Part shown: positions 44,071 to 54,081 of the stretch, one piece after another
How positions within the stretch are numbered: the stretch's first letter is position 1
Layout: each line of letters opens with the position of its first letter
Assembly: GCA_963786225.1 (NCBI GenBank)
Contig: CAWAYQ010000025.1
Location: 57,509 to 121,508, forward strand
DNA length: 64,000 bases
Direction of reading: 5' to 3'
DNA from: Flaviflagellibacter sp963786225
Lineage (GTDB): Bacteria; Pseudomonadota; Alphaproteobacteria; Rhizobiales; Methylopilaceae
Position numbers and translations under genes: made by a program
The notes under the pieces: model-generated
The model's database searches: none
Seen by the model: only the letters and a program-made list of their open reading frames with translations
Told to the model about the DNA's origin: nothing

Positions 44071-46856
44071 GGCTTGGCGGTTCCGCCGCTGTCCGTAAAT
44101 ACCGCAAGAAGATCGCGCCGGATCGCCTCTTGCCGCGACGGAGACGTGATCTTGTACCCGGTGAGATCCGTCACATAGAATCCGTCGACCGCCTTCTCGC
44201 CGAAGGTTGCGATGTGCGCCGAGGCGATGTTGAGATTGAGCTGCGACAGGGTCGAGGTGAGATCGTAGAGAAGACCCGGCCGGTCGAGGCCCGAAACCTC
44301 GATCACGGTGTAACGGTCCGACCAATCATTCGTGATGATGGCGCGCGGCGTGACGTCGAACGCCTTGGTCTGCCGGCGGCGCTGTTCGGAGCGCTTCTGC
44401 ATCGCGTCCGTGAGCCACAGATCGCCTTTCAGCGCGCGCTCCACATTGCTGGCGATACGGCCTGCGATGCGCGCCTCGTCCTCGTCGTTTTCATGGGTGC
44501 GGCTGACGAAAATGGTGTCGAGCGCCATGCCGTCCGTCGTCGTGTTGATATAGGCGTCGGTGATGTTGGCGCCGGTCGCGGCGCACGCGCCCGCGATGAT
44601 GGCGAGTAGGCGCGGATGGTCCTGGGCCATGACGGTGATTTCGGTCACGCCGTGGAATGCGTGTGTCGTGAACGACGTCGCAACCAGCTTCCCTTCCGCC
44701 TCGGCCTCTTTCAGAAGCCGCGCATGGGCAAGACGACGCTCCGGTTCGACCTTGAGCCAATAGGGCGGGTAATGGCGCGCCATATAGGTGTCGAGTTCCG
44801 CATCGCTCCAATCCGGCAGCGCGGCACGGGTTTCCGCCTTTGCCGCCTGCACGCGTTCGGTGCGGTTCGCCGTGGAATGGCCGCCGGCAAGCAGGATTTC
44901 GGTTTCCCAGTAGAGGGAGCGCAGAAGCTGGCCTTTCCAGCCGTTCCACACGCCGGGACCGACGGCCTTGATGTCGCACACCGTCAGGACGAGAAGCATT
45001 TTCAGCCGTTCCAGGCTCTGCACCTTCTCGGCGAAGTCGCGGATCGTGCGCGGATCGGTAATGTCGCGCCGCTGCGCGATGTCCGACATCAGAAGATGCT
45101 GCTCGATCAGCCATGCCGCAGTCTCGGTATCGTCGGGTGACATGCCGAGCCTGGGCCCGAGCTTCAGCATCACTTTCGCGCCCGCGATGGAATGATCCTC
45201 CAGCCGTCCCTTGGCGATATCGTGAAACAGCACCGCGACATAGAGAGCCAGGCGGCTCGTGATCGCCGGCAGAACTTCGTTCGAGAGGGGATGCTCGTCC
45301 TTGAGCGTTCCGGCATCCATCTCCGAGAGGATGCCGACAGCGCGGATCAAATGCTCGTCCACCGTATAATGGTGGTACATATTGAACTGCATCATCGCGA
45401 CGATCTTGCCGAATTCGGGGACGAAACGGCCGAGCACGCCGGTCTCGTTCATGCGGCGCAGGATCGTCTCCGGCGCGTTGCGCGAGGTCAATACTTCGAG
45501 GAAGAGCCGGTTGGCCTCCGGATTCTCGCGCAGATCGCGGTCGATCAGCCGAAGCGAGCGCCGGACGAGATGCATCGCGTCCGGATGCATGTCGACGTCT
45601 TCGCGGTCGGCGGTGTGAAAGAACCGGATGAGGTTGACCGGGTCGCGTCTGAAGACGTCAGGGCCCGTGATCGTCAGCCGCTCGTTCTCGATCGTGAAAT
45701 CGGTGCCTGGAAGCATATGCGTGCGCACGCGCCGCCAGCGGCCGAAGAAGCGATTGAGCTTGGGCGGGCGCTTCGCGTGGCGCTGCTCGAGCGCGGCGCA
45801 GACAATGGCGGTCAGGTCGCCGACATCCTTCGCGACAAGGAAGTAGTGCTTCATGAATTGCTCGACCGCCGACTGGCCGGGATGACGCTGGTAACCGAGT
45901 TGCGCCGCGATGTCGGGCTGATATTCGAAGTTCAGACGGTCTTCCGCACGCCCGGTCAGAAAATGCAGATGACAGCGCACGGCCCAGAGAAAGTCCTCGG
46001 CCTTGCGGAAGAGGCCGAGTTCGGCCGGCGTGAAAAGGCCGACATCGACGAGATCCTCGATCTCGCGCACGCGGTAGGCATATTTCGCGATCCAGAACAA
46101 AGTGTTGATGTCACGAAGCCCGCCTTTGCCTTCCTTGACGTTCGGCTCGACGACGTAACGCGATGATTCCGTCAGTCTGTACCTTTCGTCCCGCTCGACG
46201 AGTTTGGCGGTGACGAATTCAAGCGCGGTGCCGTGCACGACCTCCTTGTCGAAGCGCTGCGCCAGGAGATCGGCCAACGGCGCATCCCCGCAGATCGTGC
46301 GGGCTTCGAGCACGGAGGTGCGGATCGTGATGTCGCTGCGCGACAGCTTCAGGCACTCGTCGAGGCCGCGCACGGCGTGGCCGACCTTGAAGCCGAGATC
46401 CCACAGCACATACAGCATGGCCTCGACCGCGGCCGTGCCCCAGACCGTCGGCGATCTTGGAAACAGGAAGAGGAGGTCGATATCGGATCCGGGCGCAAGG
46501 GTTCCGCGGCCGTAGCCGCCGACCGCGATCACCGCCAGCCGCTCGGTCGGCGCCGGGTTCGGCACGACGGGATGCACATAGGTCGTCACGAAGCGGTGGA
46601 GCGCGGTGATGATTTCGTCGACGAGATGCGAGATCTGCTGGGCGCAGGCCGTGCCTTGGCCGTCATCTTCGAGCCAGGCCCGCGCGAGATCGTGGCCGTC
46701 CGTCAGCGCCTGCTTGAGGCGTTTCTTGACGGCGGTATCCCGGGCGGCGGCGTCGCCCGCATGGGTCTTGGCCACGCGGTCGAGATCGCGGTCGAGCTTG
46801 GCGCGGTCGATGATGGGCGGCCGTGCGGCGACGGGGTTGCGCAGGGTGACGATCAT
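44067..46856 (-). CDS. glnD: [Protein-PII] uridylyltransferase
   Basis: 929 residues, full length. Nucleotidyltransferase GGYGRGTLAPGSDIDLLF, HD domain LFHDIAKGRLEDHS, and two C-terminal ACT domains (ITVMAQDHPRLLAIIAGACA; VIEVSGLDRPGLLYDLTSTL). It senses glutamine and adds or removes UMP from PII proteins, controlling nitrogen assimilation. Adjacent to mutS, an order common in Hyphomicrobiales, with 42 bases between them. Confidence 0.96.
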   Translation of the reverse strand: MIVTLRNPVAARPPIIDRAKLDRDLDRVAKTHAGDAAARDTAVKKRLKQALTDGHDLARAWLEDDGQGTACAQQISHLVDEIITALHRFVTTYVHPVVPNPAPTERLAVIAVGGYGRGTLAPGSDIDLLFLFPRSPTVWGTAAVEAMLYVLWDLGFKVGHAVRGLDECLKLSRSDITIRTSVLEARTICGDAPLADLLAQRFDKEVVHGTALEFVTAKLVERDERYRLTESSRYVVEPNVKEGKGGLRDINTLFWIAKYAYRVREIEDLVDVGLFTPAELGLFRKAEDFLWAVRCHLHFLTGRAEDRLNFEYQPDIAAQLGYQRHPGQSAVEQFMKHYFLVAKDVGDLTAIVCAALEQRHAKRPPKLNRFFGRWRRVRTHMLPGTDFTIENERLTITGPDVFRRDPVNLIRFFHTADREDVDMHPDAMHLVRRSLRLIDRDLRENPEANRLFLEVLTSRNAPETILRRMNETGVLGRFVPEFGKIVAMMQFNMYHHYTVDEHLIRAVGILSEMDAGTLKDEHPLSNEVLPAITSRLALYVAVLFHDIAKGRLEDHSIAGAKVMLKLGPRLGMSPDDTETAAWLIEQHLLMSDIAQRRDITDPRTIRDFAEKVQSLERLKMLLVLTVCDIKAVGPGVWNGWKGQLLRSLYWETEILLAGGHSTANRTERVQAAKAETRAALPDWSDAELDTYMARHYPPYWLKVEPERRLAHARLLKEAEAEGKLVATSFTTHAFHGVTEITVMAQDHPRLLAIIAGACAATGANITDAYINTTTDGMALDTIFVSRTHENDEDEARIAGRIASNVERALKGDLWLTDAMQKRSEQRRRQTKAFDVTPRAIITNDWSDRYTVIEVSGLDRPGLLYDLTSTLSQLNLNIASAHIATFGEKAVDGFYVTDLTGYKITSPSRQEAIRRDLLAVFTDSGGTAKP

Positions 46857-46898
46857 CCGGCCATTCTATGGGGCCGGGCTTTGCAAAAGATCAAGATT

Positions 46899-49601
46899 TC
46901 AGCTGTCCCGCCGCAGCGCCTTCAGCCGGTAAAGCGCGTCCTGGGCGGCGCGAGGGGTCAGGGCGTCGGGGTCGATCTCGTCGAGCGCCGCGAGCGCGGG
47001 ATCGGGCGGGGCGACGGAGGCGACCGGCGCCTTGGCCGTCATGGAGAACAGGGGCAGATCGTCGATCAGCATGTCCTTGGGCCGCGAGCGCTCGGTGCTC
47101 TCGAGTTCGGCGAGGATCGCGCCGGCCCGCTGGACGACGGCAGGCGGCAGGCCGGCGAGCTTCGCCACCTGGATGCCGTAGGAGCGGTCGGCGACGCCCG
47201 CCACGACCTCGTGCAGGAACACGACATCGCCTTTCCATTCGGCGACCTTGAGCGTCGCATTGTGCAGCCGGTCGAGGCGCTTTGCGAGCTGGGTAAGTTC
47301 ATGAAAATGCGTCGCAAACAATGAGCGGCAGCAATTCTTCTCGTGCAGGTGCTCGATCGCGGCCCAGGCGATGCTGAGGCCGTCGAAGGTCGAGGTTCCG
47401 CGCCCGATCTCGTCGAGGATGACCAGCGATCGCGTGCTCGCCTGGTTGAGGATCGCCGCCGTTTCCACCATCTCGACCATGAAGGTCGATCGGCCGCGCG
47501 CAAGATCGTCGGCCGCGCCGACGCGGCTGAACAGGCGGTCGACGGTGCCGAGCTTGGCCGCTGCCGCGGGAACGAAACTTCCCGCCTGCGCCAGTATGGC
47601 GATCAGCGCGTTCTGGCGCAGGAAGGTCGATTTGCCGCCCATGTTCGGGCCGGTGATGAGCCAGATGCGGCCGGGTACGTTTTCCTTCGCGGGCGACAGG
47701 CTGCAATCGTTGGCGATGAACGGATCGGACGCGAGAGCCTGCTCGACGACGGGGTGGCGGCCCTGCGTGATGTCGAAGTCGAGCGACAGATCGATCCGGG
47801 GCCGCACATAACGCTGTTCCACGCCAAGTTCCGCGAGCGCGCTCGCGACATCGAGCGCCGCCAGGGCCTCGGCGACATGCTTCAGCACGCCGGCCGCGGC
47901 GATCACCATGTCGGAGAGGCGCGTAAATACGGAGAGTTCCAGCGCAAGCGCACGGTCGGCCGCCGCGGCGATCCGGCTTTCGAGGTCCGACAGCTCCATG
48001 GTCGAAAACCGCATCGCGCCCTGAAGGGTCTGGCGATGGACGAAAATCGCGTTCCACGGCGGCGCGCGCAGCTCTTCCCCGGCGGCAGCCTGAACCTCGA
48101 CGAAGAAGCCGAGGAAATTGGTGTGCTTGACGCGGAGCGTGCGGTGGCCGGTTTCTTCCGCGTAACGCGCCTGGAGCTGCGCGATGACGCGGCGGCTCTC
48201 ATCGCGCAATTGCCGCTGTTCGTCGAGTGCGCCGTCATAGCCCGCGCGAACAAAGCCGCCATCGGAGGCGCGCAGCGGAAGTTCCTCCGCGAGAGCGTCG
48301 CCAAGGCTTGCCGCAATGCCGGCGTCCGGGGCATCGAGAGCCGTGCGGGCGGCAGCGATTTCGGCGCTCAAAGTTGTGCCGTCCAGCCGCTGCGAAATCG
48401 CCCGTGCCGCGATCAGAGCATCGCGCACGCCTGCAAGATCGCGCGGCCCACCGCGTCCGAAGGCAAGGCGCTGCGCGGCGCGCGCGAGATCCGGCGCGGC
48501 GCGGAGCGCGGAGCGCAGATCGCGCCGCAGTCCCGCATCGCGCGTGAAGGCCTCGACGCTGTCGAGCCGCTGATTGATCGCGTCCGGATCGGTCAGGGGA
48601 CTTGCGAGGCGTTCCGCGAGAAGCCGTCCGCCGCCGGCCGTCACGGTGCGGTCGATCGCGTGCAGCAGGGAGCCCGTGCGCTCGCCCGAAAGCGTGCGCG
48701 TCAGTTCGAGATTTGCGCGTGTCGCGGTATCGATATCGAGGAAAGCGCCCGATCCCGCTCGCTGCGGCGGGGAGAGCGGCGGGCGGGCGCCGCGCTGCGT
48801 ACGGACGACATAGCTCACGCCGGTCGCGGCGGCGCAGATTTCCGCGCGGCTCAACGTTCCGAAACCGGCGAGGGTCGACACCCCGTAAGCTTCCGCGAGG
48901 CGGCGCTCGGCGCTTGCGGCCTCCGTCATGTCGCGGCCCACGGGCGCGACCGGCCGTCCTGTCTCTTTCAGGAGTGTCGCGAGATCCGGTTCCTCGATCA
49001 GGCCTTCCGGCACCACGATCTCCGCCGGATCGAGCCGGGCGATTGCGGCGGACAATCCGGCGCGATTCGTCTCCGAGACCGCGAACGCGCCGGTCGAGAT
49101 ATCGAGCGCCGCGAGGCCGAACAGAACCGCGTCCTCGCCGGCAAGAACCCGCGACAGAGCGAGCAGCCGGTTCGCCCGGCGAGGATCGAGCAGCGCGTCT
49201 TCGGTCAATGTTCCGGGGGTGACGAGCCGCACCACGTCGCGCTTCACGACGGATTTTCCGCCGCGCTTCTTGGCCTCGGCCGGATCCTCGATCTGTTCGC
49301 AGACCGCGACGCGGAAGCCTTTGGAAATCAGGCGCTGCAGGTAATCGTCGGCGCGCTCGACCGGCACGCCGCACATCGGGATGTCCTGTCCCTGATGCTT
49401 GCCACGCTTGGTCAGCATGATGCCGAGCGCGCGGCTGGCCTGTTCGGCGTCCTCGAAGAACAGCTCGTAGAAGTCGCCCATCCGGTAGAACAGAAGGCAG
49501 TCCGGATTGGCGCCCTTGATCTCGAGGAACTGCTCCATCATCGGCGTGACGCGGCTTTCGCCCCCGCCGTTGCCGGATAGAATTTCCGCCTGCTCGTTCA
49601 T
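46899..49601 (-). CDS. mutS: DNA mismatch repair protein MutS
   Basis: 900 residues. The N-terminal mismatch-binding domain has the Phe-x-Glu motif (FYRMGDFYELFFEDA). The C-terminal ATPase has Walker A TGPNMGGKST, Walker B LVILDEIGRGTSTFDG and the helix FATHFHELTQL. All domains are intact. The start ATG lacks a strong ribosome site. Confidence 0.97.
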   Translation of the reverse strand: MNEQAEILSGNGGGESRVTPMMEQFLEIKGANPDCLLFYRMGDFYELFFEDAEQASRALGIMLTKRGKHQGQDIPMCGVPVERADDYLQRLISKGFRVAVCEQIEDPAEAKKRGGKSVVKRDVVRLVTPGTLTEDALLDPRRANRLLALSRVLAGEDAVLFGLAALDISTGAFAVSETNRAGLSAAIARLDPAEIVVPEGLIEEPDLATLLKETGRPVAPVGRDMTEAASAERRLAEAYGVSTLAGFGTLSRAEICAAATGVSYVVRTQRGARPPLSPPQRAGSGAFLDIDTATRANLELTRTLSGERTGSLLHAIDRTVTAGGGRLLAERLASPLTDPDAINQRLDSVEAFTRDAGLRRDLRSALRAAPDLARAAQRLAFGRGGPRDLAGVRDALIAARAISQRLDGTTLSAEIAAARTALDAPDAGIAASLGDALAEELPLRASDGGFVRAGYDGALDEQRQLRDESRRVIAQLQARYAEETGHRTLRVKHTNFLGFFVEVQAAAGEELRAPPWNAIFVHRQTLQGAMRFSTMELSDLESRIAAAADRALALELSVFTRLSDMVIAAAGVLKHVAEALAALDVASALAELGVEQRYVRPRIDLSLDFDITQGRHPVVEQALASDPFIANDCSLSPAKENVPGRIWLITGPNMGGKSTFLRQNALIAILAQAGSFVPAAAAKLGTVDRLFSRVGAADDLARGRSTFMVEMVETAAILNQASTRSLVILDEIGRGTSTFDGLSIAWAAIEHLHEKNCCRSLFATHFHELTQLAKRLDRLHNATLKVAEWKGDVVFLHEVVAGVADRSYGIQVAKLAGLPPAVVQRAGAILAELESTERSRPKDMLIDDLPLFSMTAKAPVASVAPPDPALAALDEIDPDALTPRAAQDALYRLKALRRDS

Positions 49602-49676
49602 CCGGACAGTGCTAGCGGCGATTTGGCGGCGGCGGAAGCCGCGCGCCGGAGAGCTGTGGATGGATTGAGGCGGAGC

Positions 49677-50579
49677 TCAGGCCGCGTGGCGGGTGGCGTC
49701 GGCGCCGTAATACTGGATGTAGCGCGGATTGATGAACGCGCGGGGCAGGACGATCAGCACGTCCGTCGTGCCGAACTGGTGGTCGACGACCGCACCTTCG
49801 CCGATCATGGCGCCGAGCCGGAGATAGCCCTTGATGAGCGGCGGAAGGGCGCGCAAGGCGGCCTTCGGATCGATCGCGTCCTTCGGCATAAGCGGGAACT
49901 TCGCCCGGCGCTCCGGCAGGGCCTCGGCGCGCCAGGCATCGGGCGCGCGATGAAAATGATGGAGGTAGCTTAGCGGCAACGCGAGGGCGTTTGTGTTCGT
50001 GCCCTCGAGGCTGGCGCAGCCGATCATGACATCGACCTTGTGGGCGAGAACATAGGCCCAGATGCCGTGCCAGAGGAGTTCCACCGTGCGGCGGTCGCGC
50101 CAGGGCGCGAGCACGCAGGAGCGGCCGAGTTCGAGGAAGTTCAGATGCGCGTGCTCGGCGATGAGCGGGGCGATGTCGAACTCGCCCTGGGTGTAGAAGC
50201 CGAAATGGCGCTCCGCGACCTCCTGCCGAAGCAGGCGGTAGGTGCCGACCGTGCGGGGCTTCTTCTGAATGAAGCCGGGACGGGGCGCGCGGTCGCGAAC
50301 GAGGAGGTGGTCACAGACCTGATCGAAGATATCGACGTCGCGGCGCGCGAGGCGCGCCAGCACGTTCGGCACGGCCGACATTTCCTCGAAGAACACTTTG
50401 TAGCGCAGCTTCTGCGCCCGCTTCACGTCCTTGGCCTTGCGCGTCAGCTGGAGCTCAAGATCGCCGATTCGGCCGAGCGGATCGGGAAGCTGAAACGCGG
50501 GGTCGCGCTGCAACTCGACGAGATCCGGCGGAATTTGAATGCTGTGCTGGGCGGGCGAAACGAGAATGGATGTGCTCAT
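49677..50579 (-). CDS. olsB: Ornithine-lipid acyltransferase OlsB-type GNAT
   Basis: 300 residues. KLRYKVFFEEMSA in the N-terminal half, FLELGRSCVLAPWRDRRTVE (acyl-ACP GNAT core) and GCASLEGTN are typical of acyl-ACP:ornithine N-acyltransferases. OlsB makes lyso-ornithine lipid, a membrane lipid of alphaproteobacteria under phosphate limitation or acid. No membrane helix. A hemolysin-like acyltransferase is an alternative reading. The gene is 97 bases past the start of mutS. Confidence 0.82.
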   Translation of the reverse strand: MSTSILVSPAQHSIQIPPDLVELQRDPAFQLPDPLGRIGDLELQLTRKAKDVKRAQKLRYKVFFEEMSAVPNVLARLARRDVDIFDQVCDHLLVRDRAPRPGFIQKKPRTVGTYRLLRQEVAERHFGFYTQGEFDIAPLIAEHAHLNFLELGRSCVLAPWRDRRTVELLWHGIWAYVLAHKVDVMIGCASLEGTNTNALALPLSYLHHFHRAPDAWRAEALPERRAKFPLMPKDAIDPKAALRALPPLIKGYLRLGAMIGEGAVVDHQFGTTDVLIVLPRAFINPRYIQYYGADATRHAA

Positions 50580-50629
50580 AAGTCGCTTCGATCATACTCA
50601 GCCGACGTTTGTGTGACAGTCTATCCCTC

Positions 50630-52159
50630 TCAGGCCGCAAGCGGTACGCGGTCCACAAGTGTCCGGTAGGACAGTGCCTCCGCGAGGTGGATGCGGCCGA
50701 CCCGATCCTCGCCGTCGAGATCGGCGATGGTGCGTGCGACCTTCAGCACCCGATGATATCCGCGCGCCGACAGCCGCATCGTTTCCGCGGCGTCGCACAG
50801 GAGGCGCGATCCGGCGGCGTCCGGCGCCGCCATGGCCTCGATCGCGGCCGCGCCGACTTCGGCATTGGTGCGGGCGGTAAGCTTCAGCGCCTCGCAGCGT
50901 GCCTTGGCCAGAGCACGCGCGGCGGCGACGCGGGCCGCGATCTCGCGGCTGCCCTCGGCCGGTGCGGGCAGCAGAAGATCGCTCGCGGAAACCGCCGGCA
51001 CGTCGAGATGAAGATCGATCCGGTCGAGCAGGGGGCCGGACAGACGTGCCTGATAATCCTCGGCGCAGCGCGCGCCCCTCCGGCAGGCATGGCCCGGTTC
51101 GCCCGCGCGTCCGCATTTGCAGGGGTTCATCGCGGCGATGAGTTGGAAACGGGCCGGATAGGTGATGCGGTGGTTCGCCCGCGCGACCACGACATTGCCG
51201 GTTTCCATGGGCTGGCGCAGCGCGTCGAGCACGTTGGGCTGGAATTCCGGAAACTCGTCGAGGAACAGAACACCGTTATGGGCGAGCGCGATCTCGCCCG
51301 GCCGGGGCTTGATGCCGCCGCCGACCAGAGCCGCCATCGAGGCCGAATGATGCGGCGCGCGGAACGGCCGGCGATCGGACAAGGCGCCGCCCGAAAGATC
51401 GCCCGCGACGGAGCGGATCATCGCAAGTTCGAGAAGTTCGGCCGGCGCCATCGGCGGCAGGATCGAAGGCAGGCGCGAGGCGAGCATGCTTTTGCCGGCG
51501 CCGGGAGGGCCGATGAGAAGCAGATTGTGCCCGCCGGCGGCCGCGATCTCGAGCGCGCGTTTGGCCGTCTCCTGGCCCTTCACCTCGCTGAGATCGGGGA
51601 AATCGCCCGCGCTTTCGCGCAGTCCCGGCTGAGGCCGCGCCATGGTCTGCGTGCCCTTGAGGTGATTGACGAGCTGGATCAGCGAGGACGGCGCCAGGAT
51701 ATCGAGGTCGGCGGACGCCCACGCGGCCTCCGGACCGTCGGCGCGCGGGCAGATCAGGCCGTGGCCCCGCGCATTGGCGGCGATGGCCGCCGGCAGCACG
51801 CCCGCGACCCGGGTGATCGTGCCGTCGAGCGAGAGTTCGCCCAGGACCGTGTAGCCCGCGAGCGAATCGGAGGGCAGGGCGCCGATGGCGGCCATGATGC
51901 CGAGCGCGATGGGGAGGTCGTAATGCGAACCCTCTTTCGGCAGATCGGCCGGCGCGAGATTGATGATGACGCGCTTCGGCGGCAGAGCGAGGCCGGACGC
52001 CACAAGCGCCGCGCGCACCCGCTCGCGCGCCTCGTTCACTGCCTTGTCCGGCAGGCCCACCACGACAAAGGCCGGAAGGCCGGGCGAAAGCTGCACCTGA
52101 ACGTCGACCGGTTTCGCCTCGATGCCCTCGAATGCGACCGTCGATACGAAGGCGACCAT
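50630..52159 (-). CDS. comM: ComM/YifB family AAA+ ATPase
   Basis: 509 residues. The N-terminal Lon-protease-like S5 fold contains GLPAFVVVGLPDKAVNEARE. The AAA+ core has Walker A GPPGAGKSML and Walker B GVLFLDEFPE. The C-terminal zinc-like site CGRAGEPGHACRRGARC precedes SGPLLDRIDLHLDVP. ComM is a hexameric helicase promoting branch migration in natural transformation. GGGAGCTG precedes the ATG. A remnant of a different comM lies at 7071-7187. Confidence 0.93.
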   Translation of the reverse strand: MVAFVSTVAFEGIEAKPVDVQVQLSPGLPAFVVVGLPDKAVNEARERVRAALVASGLALPPKRVIINLAPADLPKEGSHYDLPIALGIMAAIGALPSDSLAGYTVLGELSLDGTITRVAGVLPAAIAANARGHGLICPRADGPEAAWASADLDILAPSSLIQLVNHLKGTQTMARPQPGLRESAGDFPDLSEVKGQETAKRALEIAAAGGHNLLLIGPPGAGKSMLASRLPSILPPMAPAELLELAMIRSVAGDLSGGALSDRRPFRAPHHSASMAALVGGGIKPRPGEIALAHNGVLFLDEFPEFQPNVLDALRQPMETGNVVVARANHRITYPARFQLIAAMNPCKCGRAGEPGHACRRGARCAEDYQARLSGPLLDRIDLHLDVPAVSASDLLLPAPAEGSREIAARVAAARALAKARCEALKLTARTNAEVGAAAIEAMAAPDAAGSRLLCDAAETMRLSARGYHRVLKVARTIADLDGEDRVGRIHLAEALSYRTLVDRVPLAA

Positions 52160-52343
52160 GAACAGCTCCCAGCGCAGCAGATGCCGGAAGCTGACTTATA
52201 AGGATAAGCGCGTCAAGAACATTTAGGGAACAGCGGGATGCGTGGTCGAGTTATTTACCATCCCGATAAATGCAGGTCGATCAACTCCTTGCAGCGGGCC
52301 GCTTTCTCCATATGGTGGTTACCGGGACGTAAACGGGGGGCAT

Positions 52344-54063
52344 ATGGATTCGGATACTCTCGCCACGAGCGCGGCGAAACGGCAGACTGCGTCTGAAGCT
52401 CCACGGACCGACATCGGTACATTCATCATCCACTGGGCCGCCGCGATCGCGATGATCGCGAGCCTGATCACGGGCTTCCGCATCGCCGCCGACGACCGCA
52501 ACCTGGCATTTGCCCGGTGGCTTGAGCCGATCTTGCCCGGGGGCGAAATCTGGACGGTGCATTTCATCGCCGGCCTCGCGCTCTTCTTCGCGATGACCGC
52601 ATACGTCGTCTATCTGGCACGGACAGGCCTCGCGCGCCGCAATATGCTGCGGCGCCTCAATGCCCTTCTGATGCCCGCCGCCGGCAAGCTGCGGTGGGCT
52701 GCCGTGAACGTGCTGCTGCACTGGGCGCTTTATTTGCTCGTCGCAGTGATGACCGCGACCGGCGTCGCGCTTTATGTCGGCTTTGGTGGTTGGGTCGTCA
52801 CGGTCCACTATCTCGCCTCGATCGCAGCGTTCGCCTACATTTTTGTCCATACGATAACCCACTTCGTCTATGGCGGGTGGCGTCAGCTCCTGCGCATCTT
52901 CTGGCCGGCCCGGCTCGAATCCAGCCCGGCCGTCAGACCCCGACCGGTGCTGTATGCGACCGCAGCCGGCATCGTCGCGGCCGCGGTCGCCGCAGGTTTC
53001 GATTTCGGCACCAGGGATGAGCTCCATATCGCCAAGGTCGATACGGCGCCGAAGCTCGATGGCGTGCTGGACGACGCCGTCTGGAGCAATGCGAAGTCCG
53101 TATTCGTGCGGACACAGCAGGGAGCCGATCTCGGCGGAACCGGAGAATCCACCGTCGAGATGAAGGCTGTTGTGGACGGCACCAAGGTCTACTTCGCGTT
53201 CCGCTGGGAGGACCCGACGCGCTCGCTGCGGCGGCTTGCCGCTGCAAAAGCGCGAGGACGGCTGGCACCTGCTGAACGACCATGCCGACATCGCGGACGT
53301 CGTGACGTTCTACGAGGACAAGTTCGCTATCCTCTTTACACGGAGCAACGAGTTCGGCGGCGGCGACACCACCCATATGGGCGAGAGGCCGATTGCCGGT
53401 AAACCTGCGGCCCTGCACAAGCGCGGCTTCCACTACACGACCGACGGCTCGTATGCCGATATGTGGCAGTGGAAAGCGTCTCGCGGCGGCCATCTCGGCC
53501 AGGTCGACGACCAATATTTCGGCCCGCCACGGGAACCGACCGAAGCTGAAGCGGCCGGCACGGCGCGCTACCAGGGCGGTTATTGGAACGATCCCGGCAA
53601 GTCCTTCTACTCCTACAACTACAAAAGTGAGCCCCCCGGCGGCTACAAAGGGCCCGTCAAGCTCAACCGGCTTCCGAAGGACCCGGCAGCAACGACGGCG
53701 GCGCTAAAGACGTTCGATCTCGATCCCCAAAGCTCGGATTCCGAGGGCGCCCGTTGGTGGATGACCGAAGCCGAGACGGTTCCGTATTCGGCCGAGCTCG
53801 ACGCAGCGATCCCCGTCGGTACGGTGATCCCGGGCGTGCTGATCATGGGTAATTACGAGGGCGACCGGGCCGATGTGACGGGCGCAGCCAAATGGGCCGA
53901 TGGCCATTGGACGCTCGAGGCGACCCGCGTGCTCGCCACGGGCAGCATGTACGACCAGGACTTCGTGCGCGGCCGCGACCTTTACGCTTGGGTCAGCGTG
54001 TTCGACCACAACCAGACACGGCATACCCGTCACGTGCGGCCCGTGAAGATCATTCTCGATTGA
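52344..54063 (+). CDS. Cytochrome b561 fused to ethylbenzene-dehydrogenase-like heme domain (frameshifted)
   Basis: About 572 residues when repaired. Residues ~20-215 form a b561-type four-helix membrane domain with conserved His in TFIIHWAAAIAM, WTVHFIAGLALF, VLLHWALYLLV and YIFVHTITHF. A linker leads to a ~330-residue periplasmic heme-binding domain of the ethylbenzene dehydrogenase gamma kind (DELHIAKVDTAPKLDGVLDD, FRWEDPTRS, DQYFGPPREPTEAEAAGTAR). The frame breaks near 53230 by one extra base; joining gives RSLRRLPLQKREDGW. The ferredoxin reductase gene follows by 18 bases. It likely passes electrons between quinones and periplasmic heme. Confidence 0.82.
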
Positions 54064-54081
54064 TCGGGGCAGCGCAGAAAA

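Noticed and set aside
47343..49580. 745-codon plus-strand frame over mutS
   Set aside because: Antisense of MutS; GC-driven.
50609..52201. 530-codon plus-strand frame over comM
   Set aside because: Antisense of ComM; Arg/Gly/His-rich.
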